Assembly (NCBI RefSeq): GCF_000024925.1 | Contig: NC_013521.1 | Span: 2,046,001-2,110,000, forward strand | Origin: Sanguibacter keddieii DSM 10542 | GTDB lineage: Bacteria; Actinomycetota; Actinomycetes; Actinomycetales; Cellulomonadaceae | Direction: 5' to 3' | DNA length: 64,000 nucleotides | Part shown: positions 18,547-27,588 of the stretch, one piece after another | Position numbering within the stretch: position 1 is the first letter of the stretch | Layout of the letters: each line of letters starts with the position of its first letter | Position numbers and translations under genes: made by a program | The notes under the pieces: generated by a model | What the model was told of the DNA's origin: nothing | Databases searched by the model: none | What the model saw: the letters and a program-made list of their open reading frames with translations, nothing else

Positions 18547-19624
18547 GGTGGGTCCCCTCGGTCGTCTGTGCAGCGTGTGCGGTCTGTGCAGCCTGTGCGC
18601 TCGGTGGAGCAGGTGCGCCTGCCAGCGACGACGCCGCCCGCAGGCGCTCGACGACCGCGGCCCGCAGGTCGGGCGGGTCGAGCACCACGACCGCGTCACC
18701 GTACCCGGCGACCTCGTCCGCGACGGTCTGCACCGAGGTGAAGTCCACCACGACCACGTCGCGTCCCGCAGGGACGGTGGTCGTGCTGCTGTCGGCCCGC
18801 GTCTCGCCCTCGCCCGCAGCCCGCCCGCGGGCACGCAGCGCCCCGGCGCGCTCCGGACGGATCGCGAGGACCGCGGGACGCACCGGTGCCTGCCGGCGCA
18901 GCCCGATGAGCGCGTCGGCGTCGAGACCCTCCGGGATCTCGAAGGCGCCCGCAGGCCCGGACGCCCGCACCTGGCCCTCGACCCGGGTGAGCTTGAAGGC
19001 ACGCGCCGCCCGGCGGTCCTGGTCGTGACCCAGCAGGTACCACCCGCCGTCACGGACCACGACCCGCCACGGCTCGACGGTCCGCTGCAGCACCTGCCCG
19101 GTGCTCGCCGCACGGTAGGTGAAGGTCACCGCACGACGCTCGACCACCGCGTCGAGCAACGTCTCGTACGCGTCGGACACCGACCGCACCTGCGGGGCCA
19201 GCCCCGCCGTCACGTCCGCGCCGTCCCCCAGCTCGGCCGGCTCCCCCGCCGAGCGCAGCTTGGTGAGCGCGCGCGAGGTGTCCACGGCCACCGCGCTGTC
19301 CTGCCAGAACTGCGCCGCGAGCGACAGCACGCCCAGCTCTGCCGGCGTGAGGTCGACCTCCTCGAGCGCGTAGGCGTCCTTGTCGATCCGGTACCCCGCG
19401 TCCTGGGCGTGACCGCCTGCGTCGACGGTGACGATCGGCACCCCCAGGGCGCGCAACGAGTCCTTGTCGCGCTCGAACATCCGTTCGAAGGCCTCGGTGG
19501 TCGCCGCGTCGTCGTAGCCCGCGACCGAGCCACGGATCTCCTCCTTCGACATGCGCAGCGGCGTGTTCATCAGCGCGATGACGAGGTTGAGGAGTCTGGC
19601 GGCAGGTGGGGTGTTCGCAGGCAC
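18539..19624 (-). CDS. pafB: WYL-domain transcriptional regulator PafB
   Basis: The 361-residue protein begins RLLNLVIALMNTPLRMSKEEIRGSVAGY, a winged-helix domain, then FERMFERDKDSLRALGVPIVTV. The WYL region reads RRAVTFTYRAASTGQVLQRTVEPWRVVVRDGGWYLLGHDQDRRAARAFKLTRVEG, followed by a WCX-like C-terminal part. It pairs with PafC to regulate the DNA-damage response. The start codon is GTG with TAGCGT 6 nt upstream and no ribosome binding site, so the transcript is probably leaderless. A Ser/Thr and His/Ala-rich tail (AAQTAHAAQTTEG) is unusual but disordered-looking. Confidence 0.93.
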   Translation of the reverse strand: MPANTPPAARLLNLVIALMNTPLRMSKEEIRGSVAGYDDAATTEAFERMFERDKDSLRALGVPIVTVDAGGHAQDAGYRIDKDAYALEEVDLTPAELGVLSLAAQFWQDSAVAVDTSRALTKLRSAGEPAELGDGADVTAGLAPQVRSVSDAYETLLDAVVERRAVTFTYRAASTGQVLQRTVEPWRVVVRDGGWYLLGHDQDRRAARAFKLTRVEGQVRASGPAGAFEIPEGLDADALIGLRRQAPVRPAVLAIRPERAGALRARGRAAGEGETRADSSTTTVPAGRDVVVVDFTSVQTVADEVAGYGDAVVVLDPPDLRAAVVERLRAASSLAGAPAPPSAQAAQTAHAAQTTEGTHRG

Positions 19625-19630
19625 GCCCCT

Positions 19631-19636
19631 ACGCTA
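19631..19636 (-). promoter_or_regulatory. Leaderless -10 box of pafB
   Basis: Reverse-strand TAGCGT ends 6 nt before the GTG at 19624. An identical TAGCGT serves the divergent gene 18 bp away. Confidence 0.55.
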
Positions 19637-19654
19637 GCGCCCACCGAGGTCGAG

Positions 19655-19660
19655 TAGCGT
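19655..19660 (+). promoter_or_regulatory. Leaderless -10 box of the DUF3866 gene
   Basis: TAGCGT ends 7 nt before the GTG at 19668. Together with the box at 19631-19636 it makes a compact divergent promoter pair in a 43-bp intergenic gap. Confidence 0.55.
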
Positions 19661-19667
19661 CTGGGGC

Positions 19668-20861
19668 GTGATGACATGGCGCGGCGCACGCATCCTCTCG
19701 ACCGGGACCGCCTGGGACGGCGCACTCGAGCTCACCGTCCAGACCGACCCCGTCGACAGCGACGTCCCCGGCGCCGGTCCGCAGCACACCCAGAGCACCC
19801 TGCGCGCCCTCGCCTACCCCGCCCTCGTCGGTCCCACCACCGTCGGCGACCACGTCCTCCTCAACACCACCGCCCTCGACCGCGGCCTCGGCACCGGGGG
19901 GTACGCCCTCGTCGTCGCCGTCCTCCCCCGCGACGGCCAGCCCGTCGCGGCCTCCCCCCGCACCGACGGGCCCGGCCACCTCGTCAAGGCCCGCTACACC
20001 CCGCACCAGACGATGGTGCTCGGCGTCGACGAGCAGGAGTCCCCCCACCACAGCACCCTCCAGGACGCCGACGACCTCGGCGGCATGCCCGTCGTCGTCG
20101 CCGACCTCCACTCCGCCCTGCCCGCGATCGTCGCCGGCGCACGCCACCACGCCCAGACCCACGGCCGCCGCACGCCCCGCATCGTCTACGTCATGACCGA
20201 CGGCGGCGCCCTCCCCGCCTGGTTCTCCCGCACCGTCGCCCGGCTGCGCGACACCGGGTGGACCGCCGCCACCATCACCGTCGGCCAGGCCTACGGCGGC
20301 GACCACGAGGCCGTCACCGTCCACACCGGCCTCCTCGCCGCCCACCACGTCCTCGACGCCGACCTCGCCGTCGTCACCCAGGGCCCCGGCAACCTCGGCA
20401 CCGGCACCCGCTGGGGCTTCTCCGGAGTCGCCGCCGGAGAGGCCGTCAACGCCGCCGCCACCCTCGGCGGCCGACCCGTCGCCTCCCTCCGCGTCTCCGG
20501 CGCCGACGCCCGCGAACGCCACCAGGGGATCTCCCACCACTCCCTCACCGCCTACGGCCGCGTCGCCCTCCTCCCCGCCGACGTCCCCGTCCCCCGCCTC
20601 GACCAGGTCGCCGACCGGTTCGACGCCGCCGGCCACGACCCGCTCGCCCTCGACGCCCGCATCCAGCAGCAGGCCCCACGCCTCGCCGCAGGACCCGCCC
20701 GGCACACCCTCGTCGAGGCCCCAGCCACCCCCGACCTCGCCGACGCCCTCGCGCTCTCGCCCGTCCGCCTCTCCACCATGGGCCGCGGGCTCGACCAGGA
20801 CCCCGCAGCCTTCCTGGCAGCCGCCGTCGCAGGCCAGCACGCCGCGTCGCTCCTCACCTGA
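19668..20861 (+). CDS. DUF3866 family protein
   Basis: The 397-residue cytoplasmic protein matches DUF3866, a family found almost only in Gram-positive bacteria and of unknown function. Visible conserved blocks include YPALVGPTTVGDHVLLNTTALDRGLGTGGYALVVAVLP, GHLVKARYTPHQTMVLGVDEQES, RIVYVMTDGGALPAWFSRTVARLR, VVTQGPGNLGTGTRWGFSGVAAGEAVNAAATLGG and RHQGISHHSLTAYG. The many His, Asp and Gly residues suggest an enzyme, but this is inference. The start is GTG with ATG as codon 2, so either could initiate. It is divergent from pafB. C is unusually frequent at third positions here, giving a long open antisense frame that I regard as a shadow. Confidence 0.85.
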   Translation: MMTWRGARILSTGTAWDGALELTVQTDPVDSDVPGAGPQHTQSTLRALAYPALVGPTTVGDHVLLNTTALDRGLGTGGYALVVAVLPRDGQPVAASPRTDGPGHLVKARYTPHQTMVLGVDEQESPHHSTLQDADDLGGMPVVVADLHSALPAIVAGARHHAQTHGRRTPRIVYVMTDGGALPAWFSRTVARLRDTGWTAATITVGQAYGGDHEAVTVHTGLLAAHHVLDADLAVVTQGPGNLGTGTRWGFSGVAAGEAVNAAATLGGRPVASLRVSGADARERHQGISHHSLTAYGRVALLPADVPVPRLDQVADRFDAAGHDPLALDARIQQQAPRLAAGPARHTLVEAPATPDLADALALSPVRLSTMGRGLDQDPAAFLAAAVAGQHAASLLT

Positions 20862-20892
20862 CCCGCCGACCCCCGCTAAGGTGGGCGCCACG

Positions 20893-21744
20893 ATGACGTC
20901 ACCTCCTCAGCAGAGCCACGCCAGCGGCCAGACCAGCGGGAGCACTGTGCCCGCACCGGGCCCACGACGATCTCGTCGCTCCGGCGGACCGCGCTGGCGC
21001 GCCACCACCGTCGCCGTCGCCCTCGCCACAGCCCTGCTCCTCCTGGTCGTCGCCAGCGCAGCGCTCAGCGGCCCCTGGCAGGTGACCGAGCCCGACCCGG
21101 TCCCGGTCACCACCGCGCCCGTCGAGCCCACCACCGCGCCCACGCTCGAGCCCCTGCCGACCGAGGAGCCCGTCGAGGAACGGGAGCCCGAGGGAGACGG
21201 CACCAGCACCATCCTCGCCATCGTCCTCGGCGTCGCCCTCCTCGCCGCCCTCATCGTCTTCGCCCGCAAGGTCATCACCCGCAGGCTTCTCCCCTGGCTC
21301 GCCGCACGCACCCTCCCCGAGCCCGTCGTCGGCGACGCCGCGACCACCGTCGTCGCCGTCGTGCCCGTCGCCGAGCTCGAGGAGGCCGCGGCGCTCGCGG
21401 CCACCCGGCTGCGCAGCTCGGCCGACCCCACGGACGACGTCGTCGCGGCGTGGGTGGCGCTCGAGTCCGCCGCGGAGGCGAGCGGCACCGAGCGGACCCC
21501 CGCGCAGACCCCGACCGAGTTCACGGTCGAGGTCCTCGGGACCACGCCGGCCAGCCCCGACGCCGTCCAGACCCTCCTGCGCCTCTACCACCGCGCGCGG
21601 TTCACCGACCACCGGATCACCCCCGAGCAGGGCGCGACGGCGGCCGAGGCCCTCGAGCGCCTCGTCGTCGACCTGCGGTCCGCCACTCCCTCCAGCACGG
21701 CCTCCAGCACGGACCAGACCTCGACCCAGGGTGGTGCCCGATGA
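20893..21744 (+). CDS. DUF4129 domain membrane protein
   Basis: The 283-residue protein has two membrane helices (TTVAVALATALLLLVVASAAL and STILAIVLGVALLAALIVFA), a Pro/Thr/Glu-rich extracellular loop between them, and a C-terminal cytoplasmic DUF4129 region (DVVAAWVALESAAEASGTERTPAQTPTEFTVEVL followed by LLRLYHRARFTDHRITPEQGATAAEALERL). DUF4129 proteins typically accompany MoxR ATPases and DUF58 proteins, as here, and may help assemble or regulate surface proteins. ATG at 20893 was chosen; a GTG at 20881 is also in frame. TAAGGT at 20877-20882 could be its -10 box. The stop overlaps the next start by 4 bp. Confidence 0.85.
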   Translation: MTSPPQQSHASGQTSGSTVPAPGPRRSRRSGGPRWRATTVAVALATALLLLVVASAALSGPWQVTEPDPVPVTTAPVEPTTAPTLEPLPTEEPVEEREPEGDGTSTILAIVLGVALLAALIVFARKVITRRLLPWLAARTLPEPVVGDAATTVVAVVPVAELEEAAALAATRLRSSADPTDDVVAAWVALESAAEASGTERTPAQTPTEFTVEVLGTTPASPDAVQTLLRLYHRARFTDHRITPEQGATAAEALERLVVDLRSATPSSTASSTDQTSTQGGAR

Positions 21745-22234
21745 TCCGGTTCTGGGTCTACGTCGCCATCCAGGCGGTCGTCGCCGCCGTCCTGCACCTC
21801 GCGATCGGCACGGACCTCGCGCACACCCTCATGGCGCTGGTCGCGTCGGTCGCCGTGACGGTCATGGTCGTCGGCCAGCAGGACCCGCGCCAGCCGCGCT
21901 GGCCGCGGCACGAGTCCCGCGCCAAGCAGGGCGCGCGCGACGACGTCTCGGACCTCTCCTGGAGCTTCATGTCCCGCGACGACGCGGTCACCCCGCGTGC
22001 CGTCGCCGCCGTCCGCTCGGCCACCGCGTCCCGGCTCCGGCTGCTCGGCGTCGACCTCGACGACCCGCAGCAGACGGAGACCTCCCGCGGGCTGCTGGGC
22101 GACGAAGCCTACGACTTCGTGGAGTCTCGCACCGACCACCCCACCGTCCACCAGCTCGCCCGCACGATCGACCGGCTCGCGGACCTCGACCCCGCCGGCC
22201 CCACCCCCCAGACCCACCCGACGAGGAGCACCCG

Positions 22235-22238
<4 letters not shown>
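21741..22238 (+). CDS. Hypothetical membrane protein in the MoxR/DUF58 operon
   Basis: The 165-residue protein has two closely spaced N-terminal membrane helices (FWVYVAIQAVVAAVLHLAIG and LMALVASVAVTVMVVG), then a basic segment and a soluble C-terminal part with RAVAAVRSATASRLRLLGVDLDDPQQTETSRGLLGDEAYDFV. I do not recognise a named family. Similar small proteins occur between DUF4129 and MoxR genes in actinobacteria. Both ends overlap neighbours by 4 bp (ATGA), so translation is coupled. Confidence 0.8.
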
Positions 22239-23238
<1,000 letters not shown>

Positions 23239-23242
<4 letters not shown>

Positions 23243-24588
23243 CACGGGGGTCCTCGGTCGCCGAGCGCTCCCGGGCCGCGCGGGCCGCCGCCCGGTGGTC
23301 GGCCGCCCCGGCGGTCCGGTGGGAGCGCGACGGCGTGGTCGTCGTCAGCGCGCTCGTCGGCGTCGTGCTGCTCTGCGCAGGCCTCGCAGCCGGACGGCCC
23401 CAGGCGGTCGCCATCGCGGTCCCGCTCGTGCTCTCTGCCGCCTGGGCGGCCGCGAACCGGCCCTCGGGACCGTTCACGGTCTCGACCGGCAGCGGGAGCA
23501 CCACGGTCCGTGACCGGGAGCTCGCCGTCGCGCTGACCCTCACGGTCCCCCACGGCGTGGACCTCGTGCGGGTGCGGGCGGAGAGCCCCGGCAACGACCC
23601 GGTCGACGCGCTCGTCAGCGTCCCGGACGGCACCAGGACCCTCGACCTCACGACGCCGTCGGTGCGGACCGGCCCCCGCGAGCTGTTCACGGTCGACGCC
23701 GTGCCGGTGGCGGCCGAGGGCGGCTGGTTCCTCGACCCCCTGCACCTCGAGCCCGACCACGTGCTGGTGCTGCCGCTCGTGCGGCGTCTCGACGTGGTGC
23801 CCGTCGCCTCGCAGCTGCGCGGCCTGACCGGGCCGCACAGCTCGCGCCGCCCGGGCGACGGGTCGCAGCTGCGTGACATCGCCCTGTTCCGCGCGGGCGA
23901 CTCGGTGCGCCGGGTCGACTGGCGGACCACCGCGCGACGCTCTCCCGACGTCTCCGAGCTCTACGTCCGTCGCACCTTCGCCGCGTCCGAGGCGTCGGTG
24001 GTGCTCGTGCTCGACTCGCGCGACGACGTCGGCCCTGAGGTCTCCACCTGGGGCGGGTACCGCGAGACCGCGCCCGACGTCCAGACCTCGCTCGACATCG
24101 CGCGCGAGGCTGCGGCGACCGTCGGGACGGCTGTCGTCGACGGCGGGGACAGGCTCGGCTTCGAGGACCTCGGGCGGCTGCACACCCCCGTCCCGCTCTC
24201 CGGGGGCAAGCGCCACCTGCAACGCGTGGTCCACGCCCTCGCCCTGGCCCGTCCGGCCGGCGCCCCGAAGCACCGGGAACGCCCACCCCAGCTCCCGACG
24301 GGCGCGATGGTCTACCTGTTCTCGACTTTCCTCGACGACTCGCCCTCGCGGACCGCCCTCGCGTGGCGTGCCCTCGGGCACCGCGTGGTGGCTGTCGACA
24401 CGCTCCCCCAGGAGGTCCTGCGCGGCCTCGACCGGCACGAGCTGCTGGCCTGGCGTCTCAACGACATCGTCCGTCGCGACCGGCTGCACGAGCTCTCGCG
24501 CGCCGGCGTCACGGTGCTGCGGTGGGCGACGGGTGAGCCCGCGGTCGCGCTGCGTGCCGAGGCCCGTGCGCTGCGAGGCCACTCGTGA
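23239..24588 (+). CDS. DUF58 domain protein
   Basis: The 449-residue protein has a Trp/Ala-rich N-terminus with two membrane helices (VVVVSALVGVVLLCAGLAAG and VAIAVPLVLSAAWAA), an Ig-like beta region, and the DUF58 core (RRPGDGSQLRDIALFRAGDSVRRVDWRTTARRSPDVSELYVRR) preceding a VWA-like fold (SVVLVLDSRDDVGPEV, VDGGDRLGFEDLGRL). DUF58 proteins are the usual partners of MoxR ATPases and may be their substrates. The start overlaps the MoxR stop by 4 bp. A transglutaminase gene often found in this operon type is absent. Confidence 0.92.
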
Positions 24589-25223
24589 CCGCCCCGGTGC
24601 AGAGCCGGCGGCCGGCGTGGCTCCCCGCGGCCCTGCGGTCGCGCCGTGACGACCGCGTGGGTGCACGCATCGACGTGGGTCGATCCATCCCCGGGTGGGC
24701 GGTGCACGTCGCGCTGGCTGTCGCGATGGTCACGGGCCTCGGCGTCGCGACCCTCGGCTCGGAGATCTCGCCGGCGCTGATCGCGATCGCCGCCGCAGGT
24801 CTCGTCGGAGGCGCTGTGGCCAACCTCGCCCGGCCGGGCTACGGCGTGGGAGGCACGGCGCTCGCCCTGATCCTGCTGCCGTACGTGTTCGGCTCTCCCG
24901 CCGGCTACACCTGGCGCTCACCGGTGCTGATCGTCCTGGTGCACGCCGTCGTGCGGCTCAGCTGGCTCGCCACGCTCGCCGGCCGGAAGACCCGCGTCGA
25001 CGTCACCGTCCTCGTCCAGGAGGGTCGCCGCTCGGCGGTCTTCAACCTCGCGGGTCAGGTCGTGGCGCTGCTCGCCGGGGGGCTGACCGCGGCCGCCGAC
25101 GCGGCGCCGTCGATCACCTGGCCGTGGTTCGCCGTCCCGGGCGGGATCGCTGCGCTCCTGCTGGCCCTCCTGCTGCGCCACGGGCTCCCGACCGGCCACG
25201 ACGCACCGCGGACCAGGACGTAA
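24585..25223 (+). CDS. Hypothetical membrane protein ending the MoxR operon
   Basis: The 212-residue protein has an Arg-rich N-terminus and about five hydrophobic segments: WAVHVALAVAMVTGLGVATLG, ALIAIAAAGLVGGAVANLA, GTALALILLPYVFG, VLIVLVHAVVRLSWLATLAG and FNLAGQVVALLAGGLTAAADA, with another at the C-terminus. I do not recognise a domain. It begins with GTG overlapping the DUF58 stop by 4 bp (GTGA), so it belongs to the five-gene operon. Its place suggests a role with the MoxR/DUF58 system. Confidence 0.8.
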   Translation: MTAPVQSRRPAWLPAALRSRRDDRVGARIDVGRSIPGWAVHVALAVAMVTGLGVATLGSEISPALIAIAAAGLVGGAVANLARPGYGVGGTALALILLPYVFGSPAGYTWRSPVLIVLVHAVVRLSWLATLAGRKTRVDVTVLVQEGRRSAVFNLAGQVVALLAGGLTAAADAAPSITWPWFAVPGGIAALLLALLLRHGLPTGHDAPRTRT

Positions 25224-25307
25224 CTTCTGCGAGGAGAGCAGACCAGGTGCACGATGGAGGCAGGTGGTTCACCACCCTTCCGATCACCTCTGGAGGACTG
25301 CGACATC

Positions 25308-25883
25308 ATGGCACGCAAGAACCTGCCCAAGTACACCGTCCCCTCGCTCACCCCCGAGCAGGGACAGGAGGTCGCCCGGATCCTGCAGCTGCGGCTCACC
25401 GCGCTCAACGATCTCGCGCTGACCCTCAAGCACATCCACTGGAACGTCGTGGGCCCGCACTTCATCGCGGTCCACGAGATGCTCGACCCGCAGGTCGACG
25501 CCGTGCGTCTCATGGTCGACGCGACCGCGGAGCGCATCGCGACGCTCGGTGTCGCACCGCGCGGCACGCCCGGCGTCATCGTCTCCGAGCGCTCGTGGGA
25601 CGACTACTCCCTCGGCCGCGCCACGACCATCGCGCACCTCGGTGCGCTGGACGAGGTGTACCAGGGCGTCATCACCGACCACCGCAAGGCGGCGACCGAC
25701 GTCGAGGAGCTCGACGACGTCACCAACGACCTGCTCATCGGTCACCTGCACGAGCTCGAGCTGTTCCACTGGTTCGTACGTGCCCACCTCGAGTCCACCG
25801 GTGGCAGCCTGAGCACCGCGGGCGAGTCGTCCGAGGTCGGCGCAGCCGACAAGGCCGAGGAGCACGCCAAGAAGGCGTCCTGA
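25308..25883 (+). CDS. dps: Dps-family ferritin-like DNA protection protein
   Basis: The 191-residue protein has the Dps four-helix core: LQLRLTALNDLALTLKHIHWNVVGPHFIAVHEMLDPQVDAVRLMVDATAERIATLGVAP, with His/Asp/Glu residues of the intersubunit ferroxidase site. Helices with RKAATDVEELDDVTNDLLIGHLHELELFHWFVRAHLE follow. Dps stores iron and protects DNA from peroxide damage as a dodecamer. The extra C-terminal tail is short and Lys/Glu/Ala rich. The ATG at 25308 was chosen because GGAGG at 25292-25296 lies upstream. It is monocistronic, ended by a hairpin. Confidence 0.93.
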   Translation: MARKNLPKYTVPSLTPEQGQEVARILQLRLTALNDLALTLKHIHWNVVGPHFIAVHEMLDPQVDAVRLMVDATAERIATLGVAPRGTPGVIVSERSWDDYSLGRATTIAHLGALDEVYQGVITDHRKAATDVEELDDVTNDLLIGHLHELELFHWFVRAHLESTGGSLSTAGESSEVGAADKAEEHAKKAS

Positions 25884-25936
25884 CCCTCGAGGCATGACAC
25901 GTCCGGACCGGCGCACGCCGCCCGGACGGACGACTG

Positions 25937-25977
25937 ACGACGAAGGCTCCGACCGCGACGGTCGGGGCCTTCGTCGT
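25937..25977 (+). terminator. Hairpin terminator after dps
   Basis: The arms ACGACGAAGGC-T-CCGACCG and its complement close a 3-nt loop with one G-T pair, giving a stem of 19 bp. The outer 11 bp equal those of the rbpA terminator. Confidence 0.85.
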
Positions 25978-26000
25978 ACCTGCTCCTCCCCTGCCCCGCG

Positions 26001-26006
26001 TAGGCT
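26001..26006 (+). promoter_or_regulatory. Leaderless -10 box of the YigZ-family gene
   Basis: TAGGCT ends 6 nt before the GTG at 26013. No ribosome binding site is present, so the -10 position supports this start. Confidence 0.55.
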
Positions 26007-26012
26007 CGTCCG

Positions 26013-26708
26013 GTGGACCCGTCACCCGCCCTCGAGCTCCCTGCCGACCTCCCGGTGGGGCTGACGCTCCCCTCGACGGTCGACGGGACGACGGTCCACG
26101 AGATCGTCGTGAAGAGGTCGCGCTTCATCACCCGCGTGGCGCACGTGGCCAGCGTCGAGGCCGCCGACGAGGTCGTGGCCGCCGTCCGCAAGGAGTACTG
26201 GGACGCACGGCACAGCTGCGTGGCTCTCGTGGTGGGGCAGCGCGCCGACCGGCAGCGGTCCTCCGACGACGGCGAGCCGTCCGGGACCGCCGGTGTGCCG
26301 ATGCTGGAGGTGCTGCGCCAACGAGGGCTCACCGATGTCGTCGCCGTGGTCACCCGGTACTTCGGCGGTGTGCTGCTCGGTGCCGGCGGCCTGGTCCGTG
26401 CCTACTCGACGTCGGTGAGCGAGGCCCTCGACCGTGCCGTCGTGGTCAGCCGGGAGCCGCGCGTCGAGGTGGCGGTCGAGACCGACCACGTGTCGGCCGG
26501 GCGTCTGGAGAACGTGGTGCGCGAGTGGTGCCACGTGCACCGTGCGATCGTCGACCCGCCGGCCTACGGGGCCGCCGTGGTCCTCACCGTGCGGCTGCGC
26601 CCGCGCGACCTGAGGTCCTTCGAGCAGCTGGTCGCCGCCGAGACCTCAGGGACGGCGCTGCCCGAGGTCCGCGGCTGGCACGTCACCGACATCCCTGCGC
26701 TCCCCTGA
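26013..26708 (+). CDS. YigZ / IMPACT (UPF0029) family protein
   Basis: The 231-residue protein has the UPF0029 core (VKRSRFITRVAHVASVEAADEVVAAVRKEYWDARHSCVALVVG) with the conserved segment SDDGEPSGTAGVPMLEVLRQRGLTDVVAVVTRYFGGVLLGAGGLVRAYSTSVSEAL. The C-terminal DUF1949-like region is also present. Proteins of this family are linked to translation or stress through the eukaryotic IMPACT homologue, but the bacterial role is unclear. It is transcribed alone after the dps hairpin. Start GTG at 26013 with a leaderless -10 box. Confidence 0.92.
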   Translation: MDPSPALELPADLPVGLTLPSTVDGTTVHEIVVKRSRFITRVAHVASVEAADEVVAAVRKEYWDARHSCVALVVGQRADRQRSSDDGEPSGTAGVPMLEVLRQRGLTDVVAVVTRYFGGVLLGAGGLVRAYSTSVSEALDRAVVVSREPRVEVAVETDHVSAGRLENVVREWCHVHRAIVDPPAYGAAVVLTVRLRPRDLRSFEQLVAAETSGTALPEVRGWHVTDIPALP

Positions 26709-26742
26709 CCCGGCACGGGCCACCAGGACAGCCCGACCTAGG

Positions 26743-27222
26743 TCACCACGACCAGCCGCGCGCGCAGAGCTCGAGCTCCTGGCGCATGCGCTCGTCCTCG
26801 TCGACCACCCAGGTGTCGGAGACCGTCGCGCCCGGGCGGTGCGAGCCGGAGAGCTCGGTGAGCCCGACGAGGGTGCAGGCCTGGCGCAGGACGGTGTCGT
26901 AGGCGTACTGGGTGGCGCGGAGATGGTGCGCACGGGCGAGGGTGCTCTGGTCCTGCTCGATGCGCTGGATCTGCGTGGCGAGGGTCGACAGCCGGAACTG
27001 CAGGGTGAGCATCTCGAAGGGGTCCGTCTCGACCGGCGGCCTGCGCAGGGTCGGCAGGCGGTGTGTCGTCAGGCGGTGCGTTGGGAGGCGGCGCGTCGGG
27101 AGGCGCAGCGTGGTCCTGGCCAGCGCGGCCCGCTGGCGCCGGGCGCGGCGGGTGCGGCGCACGAGCCACCATGCCGTGGGCACGACGACGGCGCACGTCG
27201 CCAGAAGCACGATCCACACCAT
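26743..27222 (-). CDS. Hypothetical membrane protein with LPTxR-like repeats
   Basis: The 159-residue protein has an N-terminal membrane helix (VWIVLLATCAVVVPTAWWLV), a basic segment, then a short repeat region LPTRRLPTHRLTTHRLPTLRR (residues about 41-61, four imperfect copies of a 5-residue unit). The rest is helical (LTLQFRLSTLATQIQRIEQDQSTLARAHHL) with two Cys residues and a Trp-rich end. No known domain recognised. It may be a single-pass protein with a cytoplasmic coiled coil. Function unknown. Confidence 0.65.
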   Translation of the reverse strand: MVWIVLLATCAVVVPTAWWLVRRTRRARRQRAALARTTLRLPTRRLPTHRLTTHRLPTLRRPPVETDPFEMLTLQFRLSTLATQIQRIEQDQSTLARAHHLRATQYAYDTVLRQACTLVGLTELSGSHRPGATVSDTWVVDEDERMRQELELCARGWSW

Positions 27223-27291
27223 GGTCCCGCCCTCGTCGATGAGGAGGAGTCCAGCGTAGGTCGCGCCGCGGCCCGGCGCTACGGGTGCTCG

Positions 27292-27588
27292 TCAGCGCCC
27301 GCGGACGGGGTGCCAGCGCGGGCCGTAGCGCTGGGTGAGCCGTGCTGTCGGGAGGTCGGCGAGCACGCCGGTGCTCGACCGCACGTGGTCGTGCACGCGC
27401 CAGGCGGTGGCGTCGTCGTCGGCGGTGAAGCGGACGGTGATCCGAGCCTCCCCCGAGACGACGCCGACGTCGTAGGCCTCGACCGTCACGAGCTCGCGGG
27501 CGGCGTCGGCTGCGGCCGGGAGCACGTCGGGTGGCCGGACCCCGGGGGCGAGCGCTCCGACGGTGAGGACCACGCGGTAGGACGGCAT
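27292..27588 (-). CDS. Small hypothetical protein coupled to a recombinase-like gene
   Basis: The 98-residue protein starts MPSYRVVLTVGAL and shows alternating beta-strand/helix patterns (ARELVTVEAYDVGVVSGEARITVRFTADDDATAWRVHDHVR), suggesting a small ferredoxin-like alpha/beta fold. I do not recognise the family. The ATG overlaps the TGA of the upstream recombinase-like gene by one base (TGATG), so the two are co-translated. No membrane segment is seen. Confidence 0.7.
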   Translation of the reverse strand: MPSYRVVLTVGALAPGVRPPDVLPAAADAARELVTVEAYDVGVVSGEARITVRFTADDDATAWRVHDHVRSSTGVLADLPTARLTQRYGPRWHPVRGR

